From Variovorax paradoxus (GTDB taxonomy: Bacteria; Pseudomonadota; Gammaproteobacteria; Burkholderiales; Burkholderiaceae_C): DNA of 48,550 bases. Under the pieces are notes generated by a model that did no database searches, was not told the origin of the DNA, and saw only the letters and a list, made by a program, of their open reading frames with translations. The position numbers were made by a program, and so were the translations under genes. The stretch spans positions 1-48,550 of the forward strand of contig NZ_JAUSRN010000025.1 in assembly GCF_030811855.1 (NCBI RefSeq). Reading direction: 5' to 3'. Positions 36,377 to 44,099 of the stretch are shown here, piece after piece (within the stretch, counting starts at the first letter, position 1; the number at the start of each line of letters is the position of its first letter).

Positions 36377-37144
36377 TCATGCAGCCGTCTCCTTCGCGAT
36401 GCCGAGGTACGCCTCTTGCACCACCGGCGAGGCAATCACCTCGGCCGGTTCGCCATCGGCTACGAGCGTGCCGTTGTGCAGCACGATGATGCGGTCTGCG
36501 AGTTCGCGCACCACGTCCATCTTGTGTTCGACCAGGAGGATGGTCTTGCTCTTGTCCTGCTTGAGCTTGCGGATCAGGTCGAGGATGACGGGTGCCTCGG
36601 CGGCATTCATGCCGGCCGTCGGTTCGTCGAACATGAAGACCTTGGGCTCGAGCGCCATCAGGAGCGCCACCTCCAGCTTGCGCTGGTCGCCGTGCGGCAG
36701 GCTGGCCACGGTCGCGTGCTCGCGCGACTTCAGCGCCACGTCGGCCAGGATCTGGTCGGCGCGCTCGGTCAGCGCCTTGTGGTCGCTCCAGATGCTCCAC
36801 AGGTTGAGCCCGCGCCGATGCGCGCCTTCGCGCGTGGCCTGCACCGCCAGGCGCACGTTCTCCAGCACCGTGAGATTGGGGAACAGGTTCGTGAGCTGAA
36901 AGGCCCGCCCGAGGCCCGCATGCGTGCGCGCCGACGGCGACAGGCCCGAGAGCGGTTGCCCATCGAGCGAGACCGTGCCCGCGCTCGCCTTGAGCTGACC
37001 CGAGATCAGGTTGAAGTACGTGGTTTTGCCCGCGCCGTTGGGGCCGACGATGGCCGTCAGCGTGCCCGGCGCGAAGGCGCAGCTCACGCTGTTGACGGCC
37101 ACGTGCCCACCGAAGCGGATGGTCAGGTCTCGGGTCTCAAGCAT
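36377..37144 (-). CDS. livG: HAAT ABC transporter ATP-binding protein LivG
   Basis: A 255-residue ATPase. Walker A is IVGPNGAGKTTYFN, the signature is the LivG variant LPHGDQRKLEVALLMA, Walker B is VFMFDEPTAGMNAAE, and the H-loop is LLVEHKMDVV. PTAGMN.AE is characteristic of LivG. It begins 39 bases after the depolymerase gene, with no terminator between them, consistent with a single transcript. Confidence 0.95.
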   Translation of the reverse strand: MLETRDLTIRFGGHVAVNSVSCAFAPGTLTAIVGPNGAGKTTYFNLISGQLKASAGTVSLDGQPLSGLSPSARTHAGLGRAFQLTNLFPNLTVLENVRLAVQATREGAHRRGLNLWSIWSDHKALTERADQILADVALKSREHATVASLPHGDQRKLEVALLMALEPKVFMFDEPTAGMNAAEAPVILDLIRKLKQDKSKTILLVEHKMDVVRELADRIIVLHNGTLVADGEPAEVIASPVVQEAYLGIAKETAA

Positions 37145-37183
37145 CGTTGGTCATTGCAAATGAAAGTCGGTGTAGATCGGCGC

Positions 37184-38641
37184 TCAACAGCTGCCGATCA
37201 CGTAGTAGTTCGGGCCGGTCTGCTTCAGCGTGGTGGTGACGTAGATGTTCCACAGTCCCATCGATTGCCCGGAGCCGTACGCATAGGTAAGGCCCCATAG
37301 CGCGTAGGCACGCCCTGCCACGGTGTGCGCGTAGTTGCTGGCGGTGTAGCAGGTGCCGCCGCCACCGCTTCCGGCAAGCGTGGTGCCCGTGGCCGCGGCC
37401 GACATCGCGCCCTGCGCGTTGCTGGCGTCCAATGCCGCCACGGTCCAGCTGTAGGTGGTCGACGCGGCCAGACCGCTGTCGGTGTAGCTGGTGCCGGACA
37501 CCGGCGCGGCGTTGACCTGGCTGCCGCCGCGATAGACGTTGTAGCCACTGGCGCCGGAGACGCCGTTCCATCCGATCACCATGCTGCTGCTGGTTGCGCC
37601 GGATGTGCCCACGCCGGTGGGCGCCGGCAGTGCCGAGCCGCCGCCGGAGCCGGTCACGCGATCGACCATGGCCTTGAGCGCTGCCATCTGCGGGCCCGAC
37701 TTCTTCGCATAGTTCGCGTTGTCGTAGCCCCACCAGTCCCAGCAGCTGTTGGTGGCCGCCGTGCTGGTCTGCGGATAGATCAGCACGATGTTGTTGGTGT
37801 CGGCCCAGCGGTTGTAGCCGGTCTTGCGCACGTATTGATCGCCTACGTCGGTGTAGTTCTGCTTGCAGCCGTGCAGCACCATGTGCACGCGGCACGAGGC
37901 GGTGGTGCAGGCCTGCGGCACGTAGATCCAGCCGGTGGCTGCCACCCCGTGGCCGGAGATGAACTCCGACTGGTTGAACTCCGTGAACGTGCCGCTCAGC
38001 GTGCCGTTGTTGCGCGGGTTCAACGGGCCGTAGAGATGCTGCAGGATCTCGCCCGCAAGGTCGAAGCCACAGTTGTTGATGTAGGGCGCAGCAGTGGTGC
38101 TGCAAGCGGCGCCGAAGTCATCGGTGACCATCGCGTGGCCGGCCCCGATGTTGTTCTTGTAGACCGTGTTGGCCGCGGGCACGAAGTTCTGGTAGTAAGT
38201 CTTCAGGTCGTCCATCACCGCCTGTTTGACGGTGTTGTCCGAGGTGCCAGAAAACAGGTACAGCTTGGAGCCCGTCATGTGCGACACCGGGTCGATCGCG
38301 CCACTCGCCGCCCAGCTGTTGGTGGTGCTCACGAGCGTCGAAACCGGGATGCTGGTGCTGTGCGCCATGCAGCGGCCGGTGGCATTGACCACCGAGCCCT
38401 CCGCGCAGTAATACGGCCCGCCGGCCACCACACCGGCACCGCGCTTGAAGGTGGCCGAATAGGCCACGTGCAACTGCACGGCCATGAAGCCGCCCGCCGA
38501 GAGGCCCGACACGCTCACCTCCCCCGGGTTTGCGCCCAGCGACGGCAGCGGCACCGCCGCAGTGGCCGTGCAGGCATACACGCCAAACGCCATTGCCGCA
38601 GCCGCGGCCAATCCCTTCCAGTTCCCTCGCATCGCTGCCAT
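37184..38641 (-). CDS. secreted PHB depolymerase-family esterase with FnIII and C-terminal modules
   Basis: A 485-residue exported protein. The start at 38641 is set by AAGGAG; the signal peptide runs to about residue 29 (..CTATAA). The catalytic domain (30-335) resembles the circularly permuted depolymerase of Penicillium funiculosum: lipase box SGLSAGGFMA with Ser48, SGTSDNTV with Asp135, GAGHAMVTDDF with His169, and oxyanion loop LHGCKQ. Shared runs include RNNGTLSG and GCxxWWG-like CWDWWGYDN. A fibronectin type III linker (338-423) is followed by a C-terminal domain (430-485) with Cys431 and Cys485, probably polymer-binding. It would hydrolyse extracellular poly(3-hydroxybutyrate). It lies between the binding-protein gene and livG of a HAAT importer. 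Confidence 0.9.
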   Translation of the reverse strand: MAAMRGNWKGLAAAAAMAFGVYACTATAAVPLPSLGANPGEVSVSGLSAGGFMAVQLHVAYSATFKRGAGVVAGGPYYCAEGSVVNATGRCMAHSTSIPVSTLVSTTNSWAASGAIDPVSHMTGSKLYLFSGTSDNTVKQAVMDDLKTYYQNFVPAANTVYKNNIGAGHAMVTDDFGAACSTTAAPYINNCGFDLAGEILQHLYGPLNPRNNGTLSGTFTEFNQSEFISGHGVAATGWIYVPQACTTASCRVHMVLHGCKQNYTDVGDQYVRKTGYNRWADTNNIVLIYPQTSTAATNSCWDWWGYDNANYAKKSGPQMAALKAMVDRVTGSGGGSALPAPTGVGTSGATSSSMVIGWNGVSGASGYNVYRGGSQVNAAPVSGTSYTDSGLAASTTYSWTVAALDASNAQGAMSAAATGTTLAGSGGGGTCYTASNYAHTVAGRAYALWGLTYAYGSGQSMGLWNIYVTTTLKQTGPNYYVIGSC

Positions 38642-38794
38642 CGCTGTCTCCTTGGTTGCAGGCGCGTCGAACGCTTGCTTGATTGCTGACGAATGGGCCA
38701 TTGGTTGCGCCGCCACGTCCGCCACGAAGGCGCAGGCTGGCGCTTCGCCCGGCGGCCATGCCAGGCGAAAGGGATGCGGCCTCAGGACCGCGGT

Positions 38795-38808
38795 ATCGGG
38801 GTGCCGAT
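38795..38808 (-). other. intercistronic hairpin at the 3' end of the binding-protein gene
   Basis: ATCGG and CCGAT around GGTG form a 5-bp hairpin at the stop codon of the binding-protein gene, with a second short GCGG/CCGC stem beside it. It lies at the start of the 166-base gap before the depolymerase gene. Such elements often protect the upstream message so that binding protein exceeds permease. The rest of the gap shows no gene. Confidence 0.35.
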
Positions 38809-39995
38809 CAGCGTTTGTTTTTGATCGGGATGTCCATCTCTTCTGGCTTGATCTCGCGCACCAGCTCCGGCACGCCCCATGCAAAGGCCGGGTCGTTCTT
38901 GATCTTGAAGTGGTACATCGACTGCATCGCCTGGTGGTCTTCCTTGCGGAAGGTCATCTTGCCCTTGGGCGTGTCGAAGCTCATGCCTTCCATGGCGGTG
39001 ATGAGCTTGTTGGTGCTGGTGTCGCCGCCGGTCTTCTTGAGCGCCGTGACCACCGCCATCGCGGCCGAGAAACCGCCGGCCGTGAAGAAGTCCGGCGGCG
39101 TCTTGTATTCCTTGTAATGCGCCGCGACGAGGGCTTCGTTCACGGGATTCTTCGGGATGCCGAAGTAGTAGTACGCCGCCCCTTCCATGCCCGGCAGGTT
39201 CTTGTAGGCGGCCATGGCCGGCAGGATGTTGCCGCCCGTCGCGATCTCGATGTTGTAGCGCTTCAGGTCCAGGTCGACGATCTTGAACGGATTGCCCGCG
39301 CCGGCCCAGACGATCCAGATGATCTTGCGGCCCGGCTGGTCCTTGAGCTTGTCGATCAGGCGCTGCGCGCCGGCCGTGAAGTCGGTGGTGGCGGGCGGCA
39401 GGTATTCCTCGTGCACCAGCTTCGCCTTCTTGAGCGCGGCGCCGAAGGCCTTCACGCCGTCACGGCCGAAGGCGTTGTCCTGCGCAAGCGTGGCCACGGT
39501 CACGCCCGGCTTGTCGATGGCCACGGCGTTGGAGATCGCGTCCTGGCTCGAATTGCGGCCGGTGCGGAAGATGTACTTGTTCCACTTGTCGCCGGTGATC
39601 GAATCGGCGACCGCCGGCTCGACGATCAGGATCTTCTTGTATTCCTCGGCCACCGGCAGCATGGCCAGCGCCACGCCCGAAGCCGTAGGGCCCACCGCAA
39701 GCGCGGCCTTGTCGTCGGAATACGCGGCAGCCAACAGAGACTTGCCCAGATCGGGCTTGCCCTGGTCATCCTTCTCGATGACCACGAGCTTCTTGCCGTT
39801 GACCGTCATCGTGCCGCCGGTGGCGTAGTCCAGGCCCATGGTGAAACCGGTCTGCGTCTGCTTGCCATAGGCCTCGAGCGGACCGGTCTTGCTGTAGATG
39901 TGCGCAATGCGGATTTCGTTGGACTGGGCCCATGCGGGGGCTGCGGCGGCGCAGCAGGCGAGTGCGGCCAGGGCTACGAGGTGGCGACGGTTCAT
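38808..39995 (-). CDS. HAAT ABC transporter substrate-binding protein
   Basis: A 395-residue periplasmic binding protein of the LivJ/LivK type. The signal peptide ends PAWA with cleavage before QSNEIRIAH. HIYSKTGPLEAYGKQTQTGF (in part) is the ligand-loop signature, followed by GPTASGVALAM, TGRNSSQDA and TVATLAQDNAFGRDG. TKTG/GPTAS-type loops normally contact a carboxylate. AGGAGACAAAGA precedes the start. It is first in the operon and lies directly behind a sigma54 promoter. The ligand is unknown; a hydroxy acid such as 3-hydroxybutyrate is inferred from context. Confidence 0.93.
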   Translation of the reverse strand: MNRRHLVALAALACCAAAAPAWAQSNEIRIAHIYSKTGPLEAYGKQTQTGFTMGLDYATGGTMTVNGKKLVVIEKDDQGKPDLGKSLLAAAYSDDKAALAVGPTASGVALAMLPVAEEYKKILIVEPAVADSITGDKWNKYIFRTGRNSSQDAISNAVAIDKPGVTVATLAQDNAFGRDGVKAFGAALKKAKLVHEEYLPPATTDFTAGAQRLIDKLKDQPGRKIIWIVWAGAGNPFKIVDLDLKRYNIEIATGGNILPAMAAYKNLPGMEGAAYYYFGIPKNPVNEALVAAHYKEYKTPPDFFTAGGFSAAMAVVTALKKTGGDTSTNKLITAMEGMSFDTPKGKMTFRKEDHQAMQSMYHFKIKNDPAFAWGVPELVREIKPEEMDIPIKNKR

Positions 39996-40025
39996 TCTTT
40001 GTCTCCTGTAAAGGTGACTGAATAT

Positions 40026-40041
40026 TGCACAGTTCGTGCCA
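40026..40041 (-). promoter_or_regulatory. sigma54 (-24/-12) promoter of the HAAT/PHB operon
   Basis: On the minus strand TGGCAC-GAACT-GTGCA matches the consensus TGGCAC-N5-TTGCW at all but one position, with the invariant GG and GC exactly 10 bases apart. Transcription would start near 40015, 20 bases before the binding-protein ATG. The gene just upstream encodes a sigma54 activator. Confidence 0.85.
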
Positions 40042-40064
40042 CGCCTTAACATGTTGATAACAAA

Positions 40065-40088
40065 GGGTTCTTCATTGGGAAGAAGCCC
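40065..40088. promoter_or_regulatory. inverted repeat between activator gene and sigma54 promoter
   Basis: GGGTTCTTC (40065-40073) and GAAGAAGCCC (40079-40088) pair with one extra base. It lies 24-47 bases upstream of the -24 element and 105 bases after the activator stop. It could be the activator's upstream binding site, or, read on the minus strand with TTTG after it, a weak terminator. Confidence 0.4.
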
Positions 40089-40192
40089 ACATCGACTGAA
40101 CTTAGAACACTTTTTGTGTGTTTTTTTCAGGCAGATGCTTGTTTTTCAGTCAGGGTTTTCGAGAGTGCGCCTGCCCGCTCGACGAGGTCCGG

Positions 40193-41776
40193 TCAAAGAC
40201 CCTGACTGGTCATCCGCTCGTACAAGGTGGCGCGCGAAATGCCAAGTAGTCTCGACGTGGCCAGCTTGTTGTTGCCCGTGGCCGCGAGCGCGGCGGCAAT
40301 TGCCTTGCGCTCCAGCTCCGCAATCTGTTGCGCCAGCGGACGCAGCAGGTTGCCATCTTCACCTCCGGCCGCGTGCGACGCATCGGGCAGTTCGATCTGC
40401 TCTAGGCCGGCCTCGCGCAGGATGCGTTCGAGCTGCGCCGCGTCGATGCGCTGCGAGTCGCTGCGCATGGTCACTTGCTCCAGCACATTGCGCAGCTCGC
40501 GGATGTTGCCGCGCCAGTGCTGGCCGGCCAACAGCGCCAGCGCATCGGGCGTGAGCTCGGGCGGTGCCTCACCGCTGCGCAGCGCCATGTCCTCGCCCAA
40601 TGCCTCGACCAGAGCCGGGATGTCGCTGCGGCGCTCGCGCAGCGGCGGCACGCGCAGCGGCAGCACGTTGAGGCGGTAGTACAGGTCTTCGCGGAACTGG
40701 CCGCGCCGCACCAGCTCGGGCAGGTCGCGCGACGTGGCGGCGATCACGCGCGCATCGAAGGGCACCAGCTTGTTCGAGCCGAGCGGCTCGATCTCGCCCT
40801 CTTGCAGCGCGCGCAACAGCTTGGCCTGCAGGCCGAGCGGCATGTCGCCGATCTCGTCGAGGAAGAGGCTGCCGCCGTCGGCCAGCTTGAATTTGCCCTC
40901 GCGGCCGCGGCGGTCGGCGCCGGTGAAGGCACCCGGCGCGAAGCCGAAGAATTCGGCCTCCAGCAACGTGTCGGGCACGGCCGCGATGTTGACGCTGACG
41001 AACAGCCCTTTGGCACGTGCCGACGATGCGTGAATCGCATGCGCGAGCAACTCCTTGCCGGTGCCGGTTTCGCCGAGCAGCAACACCGGGCTCGTGGACT
41101 GCGCGGCGCGGCGCGCATGACGCTTCACCTCCACCGCCGCGGGGCTGCTGCCGATGAAGCTGGCAAAGGTGTACTTGGAGCGCCGCTGCCCGTCGGCCGC
41201 ATGCTGGTAGAGCGGGTTGTTGCGCTGGCTCGCCAGTTCGCGCCGTGCGTCGTCGAGGTCGCGCTGCAATAACGCGAACTTGCTGATGAGTGGCTGCAGC
41301 GTGGTTTCGGGCTGGTCGAACAGCACGATGCCGATGGCGCCGATGACCTCTCCCGCCCTGCCCTCGCGCCCATCGCTTTCGGCACGCAGCGGAATGCGGC
41401 TGACAACGAAAGTACCCGCCTTGTTGGTGAGCAGGTCGACGAGGATCGGCTCGCCGGTTTCGAGCACGCGCCGCATCTGCGTGTTGGGAATGACGTCCTC
41501 GACCATGTGGCCCATGAACTCGTCGATCGACGAGAAGCCCAGCGCCGGCAAAAAGCGCCGGTAGCCTTCGTTCACCCACACGATGCGCCCGCTGCGATCG
41601 ACCAGGAACATGCCCTGGCTGATGCTCGAGAACAGATGGAACATCGATCGCGCCGCCAGGGCAAGGATGCCGTCGGCATCCAGGGGCAGAGCTGGCAAAG
41701 CGGGCGGTGCGGAAACGGGCGGAACAGCGGACATGGGCGGATCGTAGCGCGCATCAATCGCCTGCGAATCGAGCAT
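40193..41776 (-). CDS. PAS-domain sigma54-dependent transcriptional activator
   Basis: A 527-residue enhancer-binding protein. A PAS-like sensor lies at about 40-150 (SQGMFLVDRSGRIVWVNEGYRRF, in part; IPLRAESDGREG), followed by a short coiled coil (LLQRDLDDARRELASQ). The AAA+ domain has Walker A GETGTGKELLA, an intact sigma54-contact loop GAFTGA, Walker B GSLFLDEIGDM and an R-finger region. A Fis-type helix-turn-helix (NNKLATSRLLGISRATLYERM, in part) ends the protein. There is no receiver domain, so it senses a ligand directly. The ATG at 41776 has AAAGGGG upstream; 41734 is an alternative. It most likely drives the adjacent -24/-12 promoter. Confidence 0.93.
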   Translation of the reverse strand: MLDSQAIDARYDPPMSAVPPVSAPPALPALPLDADGILALAARSMFHLFSSISQGMFLVDRSGRIVWVNEGYRRFLPALGFSSIDEFMGHMVEDVIPNTQMRRVLETGEPILVDLLTNKAGTFVVSRIPLRAESDGREGRAGEVIGAIGIVLFDQPETTLQPLISKFALLQRDLDDARRELASQRNNPLYQHAADGQRRSKYTFASFIGSSPAAVEVKRHARRAAQSTSPVLLLGETGTGKELLAHAIHASSARAKGLFVSVNIAAVPDTLLEAEFFGFAPGAFTGADRRGREGKFKLADGGSLFLDEIGDMPLGLQAKLLRALQEGEIEPLGSNKLVPFDARVIAATSRDLPELVRRGQFREDLYYRLNVLPLRVPPLRERRSDIPALVEALGEDMALRSGEAPPELTPDALALLAGQHWRGNIRELRNVLEQVTMRSDSQRIDAAQLERILREAGLEQIELPDASHAAGGEDGNLLRPLAQQIAELERKAIAAALAATGNNKLATSRLLGISRATLYERMTSQGL

Positions 41777-41852
41777 CAATGCCCCTTTGGAAAATGCTCA
41801 GAATGCGCATTGACCAAACTGTGAGAAGAAAGCCCTCATGCGGGCATAAGTA

Positions 41853-41868
41853 AATCAATCGTTTGATT
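41853..41868. promoter_or_regulatory. palindromic operator upstream of the TetR/RND operon
   Basis: AATCAATCGTTTGATT is a perfect inverted repeat of AATCAA/TTGATT around TCGT, 25 bases before the TetR start codon. It is a likely self-operator of the CerR-type regulator. The 116-base gap to the divergent activator gene holds no other clear signal. Confidence 0.6.
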
Positions 41869-41892
41869 GCCCACAATGGTCTAATCGCCGGC

Positions 41893-42618
41893 ATGAGCGC
41901 CCCAGCCCTCCAAGCCATTTCCGCCCGCGCGCCGCGCAGCGACGGCGTCGAAGCGCGCCAGCGCCTCCTCTATGCCGCCCTTGCGCTCTTTGCCGCCAAC
42001 GGCTACGCCAAGACCTCGACCCGCGAGATTGCACGCGCGGCGGACGTCAACATCTCGGCCATCAGCTACTACTTCGGCGACAAGGCCGGTTTGTATGCCG
42101 CCACCTTCGGCGAGCCGATGGGCGGCAATGCCGGAGACTTCGTTTCGCTGTACGACGCGCCCGATCTGCCGATGGAAGAGGCGCTGCGCATCTTCTTCAC
42201 GCGCATGGTCGAACCGCTCAAGCAGGGCGAGATCGTGCGGCAATGCATCCAGTTGCACATGCGCGAGATGCTCGAGCCGACCAGCCAGTGGGCCAAGGAA
42301 TTCGAGCGCGACATCAAGGCACCGCACATCGCCATCGCAGGCGTGCTGTGCCGCCGCCTGGGTCTTGCGCGGCCCGACGACGACGTGCATCGCCTGACCT
42401 TCGCCATCACCGGGCTCGCGGTGCAGCTTTTCGTGAGCCAGGATCTCGTCGACGCCATACGCCCGTCTTTGCTGAACACACCCAAAAACGTGGACACCTG
42501 GGCGCAGCGCCTCACGGGCTATGCCGTCGCGCTGGTCGAGGCGGAAGTACTGCGCCGCAAAGCTATTGCCAAGCCCACGGCCGTACCTGCTGCCCGTTCC
42601 GGGAGAAAGAAGATATGA
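41893..42618 (+). CDS. TetR-family regulator, CerR-type C-terminal domain
   Basis: A 241-residue repressor. The helix-turn-helix region is TSTREIARAADVNISAISYYFGDK (in part) at about residues 40-65. The C-terminal half (EALRIFFTRMVEPL, MREMLEPTSQWAKEFERD, AGVLCRRLGL) is the CerR/DUF1956 ligand-binding domain of regulators controlling drug and membrane-transport genes. ATG at 41893 is used. Its stop overlaps the outer-membrane factor start as ATGA, so the repressor and the pump are translated together, implying autoregulation through the palindrome at 41853. Confidence 0.92.
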   Translation: MSAPALQAISARAPRSDGVEARQRLLYAALALFAANGYAKTSTREIARAADVNISAISYYFGDKAGLYAATFGEPMGGNAGDFVSLYDAPDLPMEEALRIFFTRMVEPLKQGEIVRQCIQLHMREMLEPTSQWAKEFERDIKAPHIAIAGVLCRRLGLARPDDDVHRLTFAITGLAVQLFVSQDLVDAIRPSLLNTPKNVDTWAQRLTGYAVALVEAEVLRRKAIAKPTAVPAARSGRKKI

Positions 42619-44099
42619 GACGACTCCGATGGATTGCCGCCGTGTGCCTGCCGCTTGGTATCGGCCTTGCTGGCTGCGGCCTGACGCGCCCGCCGGCCAC
42701 GGTGGAGGCGCCCTTCCCCGCGCAGTGGCATGCACCGCTGCCTCACGGCGGCTCGGTGGCGTCGCTGGCCGACTGGTGGCGCCAGCTCGACGACCCGCTG
42801 CTGGTTGAACTGATTGCCGCGGCCGAAGCCGCAAGCCCCAACCTCGCGAGCGCCGCAGCGCGCGTGGCCGAGGCGCGCTCCACGCGCGTGCAGGCCGGCG
42901 CCGCGCTGCTGCCCAATCTGGACGGCACGCTGTCGGCCAGCCGCGGTGTCTCGGGCTCCTCGTTCGGCGCGGGCGGCACGACGGCCTCCTCGTCCACCAG
43001 CGCCATCGCGCCGGTGACCACGCTGCAGGCCGGCCTGCAGTCCAAGTGGGAAATCGACCTCTTCGGACGCCTGCGCGCCGACCGCGATTCGGCTGAGCAG
43101 AAGCTGAGCAGCGCAACCGCCAAATGGCATGACGCGCGCGTGGCCGTCGCGGCAGAAACGGCCAATGCGTACTTCGCCGAGCGCGCCTGCCAGCAGCAGC
43201 TGCGCGTGGCCGAATCGGATGCGAAATCGCGCGGCGAAACCGCGCGCCTCACCGACCTTTCCGCACGCGCCGGTTTCACCGCACCGGCCGACGCCGCGCT
43301 CGCGCGCGCCAGCGCCTCGGACGCCTCGGGCCGCCTCACGCAGCAGCGCGCCCAGTGCGCGGTGCAGCGCAAGGCACTTGTGGCGCTCAGCGGCATCGAC
43401 GAGCCCACGCTCGAAGAGAAGCTGGCGTCTTCGCCCGCGCAGCGTGCACTGCCCGTGGTCGGCAGCATCGCCAGCGTGCCGGCCGAGGCCATCTCGCAGC
43501 GGCCCGACGTATATGCGGCCGAACTCGGCGTGGCATCCGCCAGCGCCGACGTGGGCTCCGCGGAAGCGGAGCGCTATCCCAAGCTCAGCATCTCGGGCTC
43601 CATTGGCCGCATGCAGATCCGCACCAGCGGCTTTCGGGCGTCGCTCGACACCTGGTCGATTGGCCCGGTGTCGCTCACCGTCCCGCTGCTCGACGGCGGT
43701 GCACGCGCGGCCAACAGCGATGCGGCCAAGGCGCGCTACACCGAAGCCGTGTCGCTCTACCGCGCGAACGTGCGGCAGGCGGTGCGCGAGGTCGAAGAAG
43801 CGCTGGTCAACCTCGACGCCACCGATGCGCGCGCCACCGATGCCGATTCGGCGGTGAAGAACTACCAGGCCTCGTTCGACGCCACACAGGCCCGCTACCA
43901 GAGCGGATTGGCCAGCTTGTTCGAACTCGAGGATTCGCGCCGCACGCTCTTTGCCGCGCAAACCGCGCGCGTCTCGCTGCAGCGCGAACGGGCCCAAGCC
44001 TGGGTTGCGCTCTACCGCTCGATGGGCGGTGGCTGGACCCGTGCCGAATCGACCCCGATGACTTCCAACCCGGCCACCAAGGTCGCGACGTCGCCATGA
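42615..44099 (+). CDS. NodT-family outer-membrane efflux lipoprotein
   Basis: A 494-residue TolC-like channel. The signal ends in lipobox LAGC with Cys21. Two TolC repeats follow: WWRQLDDPLLVELIAAAEAASPNL (in part) begins the first, and ISQRPDVYAAELGVASASADVG (in part) the second. The LDGGARAANSDAAKARY and FELEDSRRTLFAAQ segments are typical of NodT/OprM proteins. It forms the trimeric outer-membrane exit duct of the pump encoded by the next two genes. ATGA overlaps on both sides. Confidence 0.94.
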   Translation: MRRLRWIAAVCLPLGIGLAGCGLTRPPATVEAPFPAQWHAPLPHGGSVASLADWWRQLDDPLLVELIAAAEAASPNLASAAARVAEARSTRVQAGAALLPNLDGTLSASRGVSGSSFGAGGTTASSSTSAIAPVTTLQAGLQSKWEIDLFGRLRADRDSAEQKLSSATAKWHDARVAVAAETANAYFAERACQQQLRVAESDAKSRGETARLTDLSARAGFTAPADAALARASASDASGRLTQQRAQCAVQRKALVALSGIDEPTLEEKLASSPAQRALPVVGSIASVPAEAISQRPDVYAAELGVASASADVGSAEAERYPKLSISGSIGRMQIRTSGFRASLDTWSIGPVSLTVPLLDGGARAANSDAAKARYTEAVSLYRANVRQAVREVEEALVNLDATDARATDADSAVKNYQASFDATQARYQSGLASLFELEDSRRTLFAAQTARVSLQRERAQAWVALYRSMGGGWTRAESTPMTSNPATKVATSP

